Assembly: GCF_947036865.1 (NCBI RefSeq)
Contig: NZ_CAMQSF010000008.1
Location: forward strand, 1 to 64,000
Direction of reading: 5' to 3'
From: an uncultured Caulobacter sp.
GTDB taxonomy: Bacteria > Pseudomonadota > Alphaproteobacteria > Caulobacterales > Caulobacteraceae
DNA length: 64,000 nucleotides
Made by a program: the position numbers and the translations under genes. A model generated the notes under the pieces. That model did no database searches. It was not told the origin of the DNA and worked only from the letters and a program-made list of their open reading frames with translations. Positions within the stretch are counted from its first letter, which is position 1. Each line of letters begins with the position of its first letter. Positions 17,326 to 25,751 of this stretch are shown piece after piece.

Positions 17326-18369
17326 ATGGCCAGGAATGACCGTAAAGGCGTGACGATCGTCGACATCGCCCGCGAGGCGGGGGTGTCGATCAAGACCGTC
17401 TCGCGGGTGATCAACCGAGAGGAAGGGGCCGGCGCCGAGGTGCGGGCGCGCGTCCAGGCGATCATCGACAAGCACGACTATCGCCCCAACGCCTCGGCTC
17501 GGAACCTATCGAGCCGACGCAGCTATCTGATCGGCGTCATCTTCCTGCGGCTGGTCAGTCACCATTATGTCGGCGAGGTGCAGGCGGGCGCGCTGCGGGC
17601 CGCCCGCCGGGCGGGCTACCAGTTGGTGGTCGAGCAGGTGGAGGCCGCCGACGGCCGCTTCGACCTGGAAGCCTTCGCGGCCGTGCTGGCCAATGTGGCG
17701 TTCGACGGGGTCGTCCTGACGCCACCGCTCTGCGATGATCAGGACGTGCTCGCGGCGGTCGAGGCCGCCGGCGTCGCCTATGTCCGCATGGCGCCCAACA
17801 CCGAGCCGGGCAGGGCGCCCTTCGTCTGGATGGATGACCTGGAGGCCGCGCGCGAACAGACGCTGGGGCTTTGGGACATGGGACATCGCCGTATTGCGTT
17901 CGTCGGCGGTCCCTCCGATCACCGCGCCGCCGTGCAGCGGCGCGAAGGCTACCTCCAGGCGATGCGCGAGCGCGGCGTCGCCGTGCCGGCCGAATGGATC
18001 GCTCCCGGCGACTTCTTCGGCCTGTCCGGCTTCTACGCCGGCGAGGCGCTGCTGGCGCTCGACCCGCGGCCGACGGCGATCTTCGCCGGCAATGACGAGA
18101 TGGCGCTGGGCGTGCTGGCCGCCGCCGCCAAGCACGGGGTCGCGGTGCCCGAGGCGCTCTCGGTCGTCGGCTTCGACAACGCCCCGGCCGGAGAGATGTC
18201 CTGGCCCCGGCTGACCACGGTGCACCAGCCCACGGCCGAAATGGCGGAGGCGGCGGTGGAGATGCTGGTCAAGCGCTTCGGCGACGCGCGCTTCCGCGAG
18301 CAGATCACCGAACAGAAGCTCGACTACCGCCTCGTTGTCCGAGGCTCGGCGGCCCCGCCACGGGGCTGA
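17326..18369 (+). CDS. LacI-family transcriptional regulator
   Basis: A 347-residue LacI-family repressor. The N-terminal helix-turn-helix (VTIVDIAREAGVSIKTVSRV, about residues 9-28) is followed by the hinge and a periplasmic-binding-protein-like effector domain with the FVGGPSDH and FAGNDEMALG blocks. The start follows GAGGGAG at good spacing. Downstream, between this gene and GH3, are two palindromes of the type bound by LacI proteins, so it most likely controls the GH3 gene in response to a sugar released from the substrate. It could also act on the receptor upstream. Confidence 0.93.
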   Translation: MARNDRKGVTIVDIAREAGVSIKTVSRVINREEGAGAEVRARVQAIIDKHDYRPNASARNLSSRRSYLIGVIFLRLVSHHYVGEVQAGALRAARRAGYQLVVEQVEAADGRFDLEAFAAVLANVAFDGVVLTPPLCDDQDVLAAVEAAGVAYVRMAPNTEPGRAPFVWMDDLEAAREQTLGLWDMGHRRIAFVGGPSDHRAAVQRREGYLQAMRERGVAVPAEWIAPGDFFGLSGFYAGEALLALDPRPTAIFAGNDEMALGVLAAAAKHGVAVPEALSVVGFDNAPAGEMSWPRLTTVHQPTAEMAEAAVEMLVKRFGDARFREQITEQKLDYRLVVRGSAAPPRG

Positions 18370-18436
18370 AGCTTCCGCCGCCCGACGCCTTGCAAGACCC
18401 TGGCGGCCGACAGCGTTATCAACGGTCCGTGGGCTA

Positions 18437-18474
18437 GACAACGTTGTCGTAGAGGCATACGACAACGTTGTCGT
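18437..18474. promoter_or_regulatory. Tandem LacI-type operators
   Basis: GACAACGTTGTC occurs twice (18437-18448 and 18461-18472), centre to centre 24 bases apart, and the second extends to the perfect 16-bp palindrome ACGACAACGTTGTCGT (18459-18474). A central CG within an even palindrome is typical of LacI-family operators. The pair lies between lacI and the GH3 gene, about 145-180 bases before the GH3 start. Confidence 0.75.
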
Positions 18475-18616
18475 TATCCGGGGCGAAGACCTAGGCGCGG
18501 CAAGGGCCTCAATCGGGGAGGCCGGAGGAAACGAAACGGCGCGTCCGCGCGACCACGAGGTCGCGGCGCCCGCTGAACGCTCGTCCCGCGTCCCCACCAG
18601 CTTGGAACGGCGAAGG

Positions 18617-20818
18617 ATGATCACCGCGTCCCGACTTCTCACCCTCAATGCGAGCCTCGCGGTGCTGGCGCTCGCCGTCCCGGCGCGAGCCGCCGACCGG
18701 CCCTGGATGAACGTGAAGCTCTCGCCGGACGAACGGGCGGCCTTGCTGGAGAAGGAGATGACGCTCGACGAGCGGATCGGCCTCGTCCACGGACCGATGT
18801 CGATGCCGATCTTCGGGATCAGGAAGCCGGACGGCGCGATCGGTTCGGCCGGCTACATCCCGGGCGTTCCGCGCCTGGGCGTGCCGGCGGTCAATGAGAG
18901 CGACGCCAGCCTGGGCGTGACCAATCCTCTGGGCGTGCGGCCGGGCGACGGCGCCACCGCGCTGGCCTCGGGCCTTTCCCTGGCGGCCACCTTCAACACC
19001 AAGCTGGCCTACGAGGGCGGCGCGGTCGTCGGCCGCGAGGCGCGCGCCAAGGGGTTCAACGTCCAGCTCGCCGGCGGCGTGAACCTGGCCCGCGACCCGC
19101 GCAACGGCCGCAATTTCGAGTATCTGGGCGAAGATCCCTGGCTCGCCGGCAATATGGCGGCGGCGCAGATTAGCGGCATTCAGGCCCAGCGCGTCGTCTC
19201 GACCATCAAGCACTTCTCGCTGAACGGCCAGGAGACCAATCGCCACTTCGCCAATTCGGTGATCGACGAGGCCGCGCATCGGGAAAGCGACCTGCTGGCG
19301 TTCCAGATCGCCATCGAGAAGGGCCAGCCCGGCGCGGTGATGTGCGCCTACAACCTGGTGAACGGCGACTACAGCTGCGGCAACAATCACCTGCTCAACG
19401 CGGTGCTCAAGCGCGACTGGGGCTACAAGGGCTGGGTGATGTCGGACTGGGGCGCGGTCCACGCGACCGACTATATCCTCAGGGGCCTGGACCAGCAGTC
19501 GGGCGAGCAGCTTGACGCCAAGGTCTGGTTCGGCGAGCCCCTGAAGACGGCGGTCGAGAAGGGCGAGGTTCCCGCCGCGCGTCTGTCGGACGCGACGCGG
19601 CGCATCCTGCGCTCGATGTTCGCCGCCGGCCTGTTCGATAAGCCGGTGACCCCCGGCGGCGCGATCGACTACGACGCCAATGCCGAGGTCGCCCGCGCGG
19701 CGGCGGCGGAAGGCATCGTGCTGCTGAAGAACCGTTCGGGGCTTCTGCCTCTGGCCAAGACCGCCAAGACGATCGCCGTGATCGGCGGCCACGCCGACGC
19801 GGGCGTGCTGTCGGGCGGCGGTTCCTCTCAGGTCGTGCCGCCTGGCGGCGCCAAGCGCGTCGTGCCCTTGGGCGGCGAGGGCATGATGGGGGCGTTCCGC
19901 AGCCAGTACTTCAACGGCTCCTCGCCCCTGGCGGCGATCCGCAAGGCCGCGCCGGGCGCCAAGGTCACCTTCGACGATGGCCGCTATGTCGCCTCGGCCG
20001 TCGCCGCCGCCAAGGCCGCCGACGTCGTGATCGTGTTCGGCAACCAGTGGATGGGCGAAGGCGAGGACGCCTACGACCTTTCGCTGCCGAACGGCCAAGA
20101 CGCGCTGATCGCCGCGGTGGTCGCGGCCAATCCCAACGCCGTCGTGGTGCTGCAGACCGGCGGCCCGGTCTCGATGCCGTGGCTGACCGACGCCGGCGCG
20201 GTCGTGGAGGCCTGGTACGCCGGCGTCAAGGGCGGCGAGGCGATCGCCGACGTGCTGTTCGGGGCGATCAATCCGTCCGGCCGCCTGCCGATCACCTTCC
20301 CGGCCTCGATCGACCAGTATCCCCGCGCCCAGCTGCCGGGTCTGGGCGCGCCCGAGAAGACGCGCTTCGACGTCGTCTATTCGGAAGGCGCGGACATCGG
20401 CTACCGGCGCTTCGCCGCCAGCGGTCAGAAGCCGCTTTTCCCGTTCGGCTACGGCCTGTCCTACACCAGCTTCGCCTACGGCAATCTCAAGGTCACGGGC
20501 GGCGAGACCCTGACGGTCAGCTTCGACGTGACCAACACCGGGCAGCGGACGGGCAAGGACGCGCCGCAGGTCTATCTGACCGGCGCGCCCGGCAAGGCGA
20601 CGCAGCGGCTGATCGGCTTCGACAAGGTCGAGCTCCAGCCGGGCGAGACGCGCAAGGTCACGCTCACCGCCGATGCGCGGCTCCTGGGTCGCTTCGACGT
20701 CAAGACCAATCGCTGGGTGCTCGACAAGGGCGCCTATCAGGTCGGCGTCGGCGCGGCCGCCGACAACCTGGCCCTGAAGGGCTCCGCCGATCTGCGCGCC
20801 CGAACCCTGAAGCCCTAG
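18617..20818 (+). CDS. Secreted GH3 beta-glucosidase-type enzyme
   Basis: A 733-residue family 3 glycoside hydrolase. A signal peptide covers about residues 1-25 (cleavage after PARAA), the nucleophile aspartate is Asp277 in VMSDWGAVH, KHFSLNGQETNRH carries the conserved KH-x-NxxE/NR substrate site, and a fibronectin type III-like C-terminal domain follows the alpha/beta sandwich. I chose the first ATG, which stands directly after GAAGG; a TTG five codons upstream would give better spacing to nothing obvious. It probably hydrolyses beta-linked glucosides or xylosides in the periplasm, under LacI control. Confidence 0.93.
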   Translation: MITASRLLTLNASLAVLALAVPARAADRPWMNVKLSPDERAALLEKEMTLDERIGLVHGPMSMPIFGIRKPDGAIGSAGYIPGVPRLGVPAVNESDASLGVTNPLGVRPGDGATALASGLSLAATFNTKLAYEGGAVVGREARAKGFNVQLAGGVNLARDPRNGRNFEYLGEDPWLAGNMAAAQISGIQAQRVVSTIKHFSLNGQETNRHFANSVIDEAAHRESDLLAFQIAIEKGQPGAVMCAYNLVNGDYSCGNNHLLNAVLKRDWGYKGWVMSDWGAVHATDYILRGLDQQSGEQLDAKVWFGEPLKTAVEKGEVPAARLSDATRRILRSMFAAGLFDKPVTPGGAIDYDANAEVARAAAAEGIVLLKNRSGLLPLAKTAKTIAVIGGHADAGVLSGGGSSQVVPPGGAKRVVPLGGEGMMGAFRSQYFNGSSPLAAIRKAAPGAKVTFDDGRYVASAVAAAKAADVVIVFGNQWMGEGEDAYDLSLPNGQDALIAAVVAANPNAVVVLQTGGPVSMPWLTDAGAVVEAWYAGVKGGEAIADVLFGAINPSGRLPITFPASIDQYPRAQLPGLGAPEKTRFDVVYSEGADIGYRRFAASGQKPLFPFGYGLSYTSFAYGNLKVTGGETLTVSFDVTNTGQRTGKDAPQVYLTGAPGKATQRLIGFDKVELQPGETRKVTLTADARLLGRFDVKTNRWVLDKGAYQVGVGAAADNLALKGSADLRARTLKP

Positions 20819-20829
20819 TCCCCAGTCTT

Positions 20830-20856
20830 CCGTCGGCGGGCGCCGCTCGCCGACGG
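20830..20856 (+). terminator. Weak hairpin after GH3
   Basis: A perfect 9-bp stem (CCGTCGGCG/CGCCGACGG) with a nine-base loop stands 12 bases after the GH3 stop. It is followed only by CTTG, not by a T-run, so it may be a Rho-dependent or mRNA-stabilising hairpin rather than a true terminator. Confidence 0.35.
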
Positions 20857-20890
20857 CTTGAGCCGCCCTGACGCCACGCGCGGGAGATCA

Positions 20891-21124
20891 ATGATGAACA
20901 TGGTGCTTGTCGATCCCGAACAGGTTTACGTCATCCGCAAGGCGCTGCCGGCGGTGACCAAGGTCTGGCTCCAGGAAGTCCTGGGCGTCAGCGAGACGAC
21001 CTGGCGGTCGCTGCGCGACGGCCGGCCGATCCGACAGTCGACCTACGATCGGCTGCTCGCGAGGCTTGAGAGGGCCGAGATCGGCGCGCCACCCGCTCGC
21101 GCGGGCCATGGCGCTTCGGCATAG
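20891..21124 (+). CDS. Small helix-turn-helix-like protein
   Basis: A 77-residue basic protein. The stretch KVWLQEVLGVSETTWRSLRDG with the following RQSTYDRLLARLER looks like a helix-turn-helix DNA-binding unit. The start has GGGAG four bases upstream, counting from its end. A few codons further in-frame upstream are open but lack a better signal. It stands alone between GH3 and the convergent glycan operon; a small transcription factor is the best guess. I do not recognise the family. Confidence 0.55.
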   Translation: MMNMVLVDPEQVYVIRKALPAVTKVWLQEVLGVSETTWRSLRDGRPIRQSTYDRLLARLERAEIGAPPARAGHGASA

Positions 21125-21242
21125 GCTGCGTAGAGGCCTCCGGACGGTCGGCGAAGGTCATCTCGACGCGTCGCTTGTCGAAAGCGGGCCAGAGGGTTCC
21201 GACCCTTGCGCGCCGAAGCTCGTCCACGGGCGGAGCGGCCGG

Positions 21243-22601
21243 TCAGCGCCAGCGGTCGAGGATCTTGCCGAGGCGTCCTCGACCGTAGGCCAGGGCGACG
21301 TAGACGCTCAGCACGCTGCGCGCCCAGGCGCGATAGAGGGCGGGCCGTCGCAGGCGTCGGGCCAGCCAGAACAACCGATGGCTGGTCCGCGCGATGTGGC
21401 GGCGGGCGCTATAGATCAGCTTGCGACGCGGCGGAAGGTCGGTCCGCGGCGCGACTCGCTTGGCGAGAGGCAAGGCCGGCGGCGTAACGGCCAGTCGGTA
21501 GGCCAGGCCCTCGCGGCGCTGGCGGAAGGCCGCCGCCTGGGTTTCGGCCACCGTATCCGCCGTCGCCGGGGTGAGCGCCAGCCGCCCATCGGCCGCGGCC
21601 TCTTCGAACAGCACGTGCAGGGCCGGATCGCGGACGATCGCCACATTGTGCCCGCGCCCATCGGCGCTGTAGGGCTCGATCCAGGCGTCGCCGACCGTCA
21701 GGTCCGCCGTCTCGCCGGCGACGTCGTCGCACCAGTCGCAGGCCGAGTTCTGGAAGAAGCCGGCGCCCCAGTCGCCGTCGTCCATGTCCCACCAGTGCTT
21801 GCGGCGCTGGTCTCCGCCGGGCAGGTCGATCGCGGCGACGTACCAGTTGGCGGGCTGGTCCGGGATCTTGAGCCGGAAGTCGAAGCCTTCCGCGTCCTCC
21901 AGTCGGGCGTCCATCTGCCAGGCGAAGCTCTCGGCCATCCGCGCGCTCTTCATGTGGCCGCAGAACAGCGCGATCGTGTGGGTGATCCGCTCGGCCAGCC
22001 TGGGGTCCTGGGCGCGCAGCAGATGGATGGCCTTGATGAAGCAGGGAACGCCGATCACCGCGTAGCGACCCGGCGCGGCGAGGATGGCGCGCACCACCCC
22101 GGAAAGTTCGACCGGGTAGTAGCGCGACTTGGCGCCGGCGCGCAGCGCGTCGACGTTGCGAGAGACCACGTAGCTGAACAGGCGTTCGCCGGGGTCGGGC
22201 GCGACGTGGGCGACGGCGTCGATGAGGCCGCGTTCCATCAGGGTCGCGGCGGTCCAGGTCGCCAGGCCCCCGGAACTGGCGCGGGCGCGGTAGTCGCCCT
22301 CGGCGACATAGCCGATATAGGTCGCCTCGTGCCGCCCCAGGCGCTCGTCTCGCCCCGTGGCCGCGGGAAACCGCGCGGTCGCGATGGCGTCCTCGTCGGC
22401 GGCGCCGGGCGAGAAAGGACAGGTTCGGGCGAAGGCGAGGCTGGCGACCTCGGCCGCCGGTCCCCGGGGCTTCAACTGGCCGAAGGCGTCGAGCTTCATC
22501 TCCAGCGCTTCGGCGCGAAGGCCCGCGCAGCCGCCGCAGCCGACGCAGAGGCCGGCGCGGACCACCTCGTCCGGCGATAGGGCTTGATGGGGCTGATCCA
22601 T
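21243..22601 (-). CDS. FrhB/FdhB-like iron-sulfur oxidoreductase of the glycan locus
   Basis: A 452-residue protein with the coenzyme F420 hydrogenase/dehydrogenase beta-subunit N and C domains. Cysteines at 19, 22 and 25 (CVGCGGC) plus Cys61 followed by proline form a ferredoxin-like 4Fe-4S site. The C-terminal 80 residues are arginine-rich. In polysaccharide loci such proteins often travel with pyruvyltransferases and do not imply F420 use; their reaction is poorly defined, perhaps a reduction of a sugar or cofactor. It is the last gene of a ten-gene leftward operon, three bases after the pyruvyltransferase. Confidence 0.8.
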   Translation of the reverse strand: MDQPHQALSPDEVVRAGLCVGCGGCAGLRAEALEMKLDAFGQLKPRGPAAEVASLAFARTCPFSPGAADEDAIATARFPAATGRDERLGRHEATYIGYVAEGDYRARASSGGLATWTAATLMERGLIDAVAHVAPDPGERLFSYVVSRNVDALRAGAKSRYYPVELSGVVRAILAAPGRYAVIGVPCFIKAIHLLRAQDPRLAERITHTIALFCGHMKSARMAESFAWQMDARLEDAEGFDFRLKIPDQPANWYVAAIDLPGGDQRRKHWWDMDDGDWGAGFFQNSACDWCDDVAGETADLTVGDAWIEPYSADGRGHNVAIVRDPALHVLFEEAAADGRLALTPATADTVAETQAAAFRQRREGLAYRLAVTPPALPLAKRVAPRTDLPPRRKLIYSARRHIARTSHRLFWLARRLRRPALYRAWARSVLSVYVALAYGRGRLGKILDRWR

Positions 22602-22604
22602 GGG

Positions 22605-23663
22605 CTAGGCGAGCGCCGTGTCGAGAAAGGCGTCCGAACGCGCCCTCAACGCCGCGATCCGCGCCTCGACGATCGGTTCCGGCGGCGTGGTCATCAGATG
22701 ATCGATCCGGTCGGGGGAGGCGTCGTCGCCGATGAGCCGATCCTCGGCCCCGAGACTGGTCAGCAGGTCCCCGATCTTGTCGGCGCGATAGGGCGTGCCG
22801 ACGCAGACGAACGGCTTGCGTTCGGCCAAGGCGAAGACGCAGCCGTGGAAGAAGTTCGTCACGATCCCCGAGGCGCTGGCCATCGCCTCGGCGAACGCCT
22901 CCGGGCCCGCGTCCAGCGTCTGGGCGTCGGCCCAGGCGTTGCGGTAGCCGAAGCTCAACAGCCGGCGACCGCGTCGCCCCGCCCAAGCGCTAAGCGCGCG
23001 CTGGAGCCAGGCGGGAAAGCCATGACCGTAGACGATCACCTCGCCCGATGACGCCGACGCGGCGCGCGGCGGGGCGAATTGCAGACAGGGGTCCAGCACG
23101 CGCGGCGCCTCGAGGCCCAAAGCGCCGCGAGCCAGTCGTCGGGCGTTCTCGTCGCGAACGGAGATATGGGCGAAACCGCGCAGCAAACTGGCGAGGCCGT
23201 CGTCCAGCCCCGCGTCGCCGTGATTGCCGACGCTGGCGGCGTAGGCCGCGATCCGGTCGGCGTTCAGCCCCTGGCCGAAGAACACCGGCTCGCCGCCGTA
23301 CCACGGATGGCGCAGGTTCCAGACCTCGTCGCTGCCGACCACGACGATATCCTGGCGATCCATGCGCGCGGGCGCCTTGAGGTCGAACGGCTTCGACATC
23401 GGTAGGCGCCCGAAGGCGTCGAAGAAGGCCCGTGTCTTGTCGGCATAGGCGCGCCGATCCTCGGCCGGGGTCGGGGCGGGAAGGTGGGGCGACAGCGCGC
23501 AACGCCACTCCGCGCGATCCACGCGCGGCGAGCGATGATCCAGCAGCTGGGCGTCGTGGCCACGCGCCCTCAGGCCCTCGACCAGGCGTCGGGCCTGCCA
23601 GTACGAACCATAGTTGATGCAGCGATGGAAGGTCAGGACGCCGACGCGCTTGGGGCGGGTCAT
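22605..23663 (-). CDS. Polysaccharide pyruvyltransferase family protein
   Basis: A 352-residue member of the polysaccharide pyruvyltransferase (CsaB/GumL/ExoV) family, which transfers pyruvate from phosphoenolpyruvate to form a ketal on a sugar. Family marks are the N-terminal HRCINYGSYWQARRL, VVGSDEVWN in the middle and NFFHGCVFALAERKPFV near the C-terminus. The start is the ATG giving MTRPKRVG. It is cytoplasmic, with two bases between it and the upstream epimerase gene. It probably adds an acidic pyruvate to the glycan built by this locus. Confidence 0.85.
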   Translation of the reverse strand: MTRPKRVGVLTFHRCINYGSYWQARRLVEGLRARGHDAQLLDHRSPRVDRAEWRCALSPHLPAPTPAEDRRAYADKTRAFFDAFGRLPMSKPFDLKAPARMDRQDIVVVGSDEVWNLRHPWYGGEPVFFGQGLNADRIAAYAASVGNHGDAGLDDGLASLLRGFAHISVRDENARRLARGALGLEAPRVLDPCLQFAPPRAASASSGEVIVYGHGFPAWLQRALSAWAGRRGRRLLSFGYRNAWADAQTLDAGPEAFAEAMASASGIVTNFFHGCVFALAERKPFVCVGTPYRADKIGDLLTSLGAEDRLIGDDASPDRIDHLMTTPPEPIVEARIAALRARSDAFLDTALA

Positions 23664-23665
23664 GC

Positions 23666-24667
23666 CTAGGCCACGAGCTCCGTCTCGTCCTGACGGGGTC
23701 GCGGGCGGTCCTGGGCCTCGAACCAGGCGATGGTGGTCCGCAGGCCATCGCCGAGGCTGGTGGTCGGCCGCCAGCCCAGGATCTCGATCGCGCGAGTGAT
23801 GTCGGGACGGCGGCGTCGCGGGTCGTCGACCGGCAGGCGCTGGTGGACGACCTTCGACGACGAGCCCGTCAGCTCCAGCACGACCTCGACCAGCTGGCGG
23901 ATGGTCAGTTCCTCCGGATTTCCGAGATTGACGGGGCCGCGCGGCGAGACCGGGTGCTCCATCAGACGCATCAGGCCTTCGACGAGGTCGGCGACGAAGC
24001 AGAACGAGCGGGTCTGGGCGCCGTCGCCGAAGACGGTGATGTCCTCTCCGGCGATGGCTTGGCTCACGAGGTTCGAGACCACCCGGCCATCGTGGGCCGA
24101 CAGACGCGGACCGTAGGTGTTGAAGATCCGGGCCACCCGCACCTCGGCGCGGCCCAGGCGCTCGAAGTCGAAGCACAGGGCCTCGGCGGCCCGCTTGCCC
24201 TCGTCGTAGCAGGCGCGAGGGCCAGTGCAGTTGACGTTGCCCCAGTCGCTCTCGACCTGCGGGTGGGCGATCGGATCGCCATAGACCTCGCTGGTCGAGG
24301 CTTGCAGCAGGCGCGCGCCATCGCGTTCGGCCAGCCTCAGCAGGCGGTCGGTTCCCAGGACGCTGGTCAGCAGCGTGTGCTCCGGATCGCGCTGATAGAG
24401 CGGCGGCGAGGCGGCGCAGGCCAGATTGTAGATGCGGTCGAACCGCGTCCGGCTTACGCGCGTCGGCAGCGGTCTGACGATGTCGCCGATGCGGAGTCTG
24501 AACCGCTCGTGCGCCTCCAGCCGGCGCAGGTTGTCGCGCGAGCCGGTCTGCAGGTTGTCGAGGCAGACCACCCGGTGCCCGTCGGCGATCAGCCGTTCGC
24601 AGAGGTGCGAGCCCACGAAGCCGGCGCCGCCGGCGACGAGGATGGAGAGCGACGTCTTCTCAGGCAT
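23666..24667 (-). CDS. NAD-dependent epimerase/dehydratase, UDP-xylose synthase-like
   Basis: A 333-residue extended short-chain dehydrogenase. GGAGFVG (residues 13-19) binds NAD, and STSEVYG with Tyr154 and Lys158 in YDEGK forms the catalytic set. The pattern NLACAASPPLYQRDP and RACYDEGKRAAE is that of UDP-glucuronate decarboxylase and the related dTDP-glucose dehydratases. It probably makes UDP-xylose or a related sugar nucleotide for the locus. Its start overlaps the end of the upstream glycosyltransferase by eight bases. Confidence 0.82.
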   Translation of the reverse strand: MPEKTSLSILVAGGAGFVGSHLCERLIADGHRVVCLDNLQTGSRDNLRRLEAHERFRLRIGDIVRPLPTRVSRTRFDRIYNLACAASPPLYQRDPEHTLLTSVLGTDRLLRLAERDGARLLQASTSEVYGDPIAHPQVESDWGNVNCTGPRACYDEGKRAAEALCFDFERLGRAEVRVARIFNTYGPRLSAHDGRVVSNLVSQAIAGEDITVFGDGAQTRSFCFVADLVEGLMRLMEHPVSPRGPVNLGNPEELTIRQLVEVVLELTGSSSKVVHQRLPVDDPRRRRPDITRAIEILGWRPTTSLGDGLRTTIAWFEAQDRPRPRQDETELVA

Positions 24668-25751
24668 GGGCGACCTCGGCGACAGGGGGCGAAAGCGGGG
24701 CGCGGGCCGCCGCGAGCAACAGGCGCTCCAGTTCGAGCACGCGGTGACGGGCGGTGTGGGCGCCGAGGATCTTCTGGCGTCCGGCTTGACCGATCCGTCG
24801 CGGCAGGTCGACGGGGGCGGCGAGCGCCGCCAGCACGGCGGCGCCGTCGTCGGCCAGGATGATCTCGTGGTCCGGCTCGAACAGCGTCTCGATCCCGTCC
24901 CACCGGTCGGAGATGATCGCCGCCCCGCAGGCCGCCGCCTCGAACAGGCGGACGCTGGGGCTGTAGCCGGCCGCCGACATGTCGGCGCGGGTGACATTCA
25001 GCGTGAAGCGGCTGGCGCCGTAGAAGGCCGGGTGCTCGGCGGGACCGACATGGTCGATCCGTTCGACGTTATCCGGCCAGGCGATGTCGGCGGGATATTG
25101 CGGCCCGGCGACGCAGAACTTCAGGTGCGGCGCCGCGCGGGCCGGTTCCAGCAGCAGGCGCTCCAGGATCGGCTGGCGATCGACGCTGTACGTGCCCAGA
25201 TAGCTGAGGTCCCAGCGCTTGGCCGTCTCGATCGGCCGATAGAGGTCGGCGTCCACCGAGCAATAGAGGGCGCGGGCGGCGGGCGAGCCCAGGTCGCGCT
25301 CGATGCGCCGCAGCGTCGGCCCGCCGGTGAACGACAGATAGAGGTCGTAGCGCGGGATCAGGTCCGCCGACAGATAGTCGAGCGGGCCGGCCTGCAGATT
25401 GGCCAGGGTGACCGGGGTGTCGATATCGTAGAACGCCTTCACGCCCCGCGCGTGGGTCAGCACCCAGTCGCCGATCGCCGCGCCTTCGGGCACGTAGGAA
25501 CCGACGATCACGGCGTCGGCCGCCGCGATCTCCGACCGCCAGGCCTCAAGGCCGGCGAGGTCATCATAGAAGGCCAGCCGGCAGAAGTCGGGTTCGAGGT
25601 CGCGGTGCGCCGCGTACCAGGGAACGTCCCGCTCCAGGAACAGGATGTCGTGACCGCGCTCGGCGAAGGCCTTCAGCAGCGCGCGATAGGTGGTGGCGTG
25701 GCCATTGCCCCAGGACGAGGAGAGGGCGAGGCCGAGGACGACGAGCTTCAC
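24660..25751 (-). CDS. CgeB-like glycosyltransferase (first of three)
   Basis: A 363-residue GT-B protein resembling the CgeB-type glycosyltransferases. The N-terminus LVVLGLALSSSWGNGHATTYRALLKAFAERGH and the C-terminal half with RLFEAAACGAAIISDRWDGIETLF match two neighbours, showing that the three arose by duplication. The start is GTG, overlapping the upstream stop as GTGA and preceded by GGGAG. No signal peptide; it should act at the cytoplasmic face. Donor and acceptor are unknown. Confidence 0.78.
   Translation of the reverse strand: MKLVVLGLALSSSWGNGHATTYRALLKAFAERGHDILFLERDVPWYAAHRDLEPDFCRLAFYDDLAGLEAWRSEIAAADAVIVGSYVPEGAAIGDWVLTHARGVKAFYDIDTPVTLANLQAGPLDYLSADLIPRYDLYLSFTGGPTLRRIERDLGSPAARALYCSVDADLYRPIETAKRWDLSYLGTYSVDRQPILERLLLEPARAAPHLKFCVAGPQYPADIAWPDNVERIDHVGPAEHPAFYGASRFTLNVTRADMSAAGYSPSVRLFEAAACGAAIISDRWDGIETLFEPDHEIILADDGAAVLAALAAPVDLPRRIGQAGRQKILGAHTARHRVLELERLLLAAARAPLSPPVAEVAHA

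Noticed and set aside
14821-17475. 884-codon open frame on the minus strand opposite the TonB receptor
   Set aside because: High-GC shadow frame; the plus strand encodes a complete receptor with signal peptide and plug motifs, and the minus translation shows no domain.
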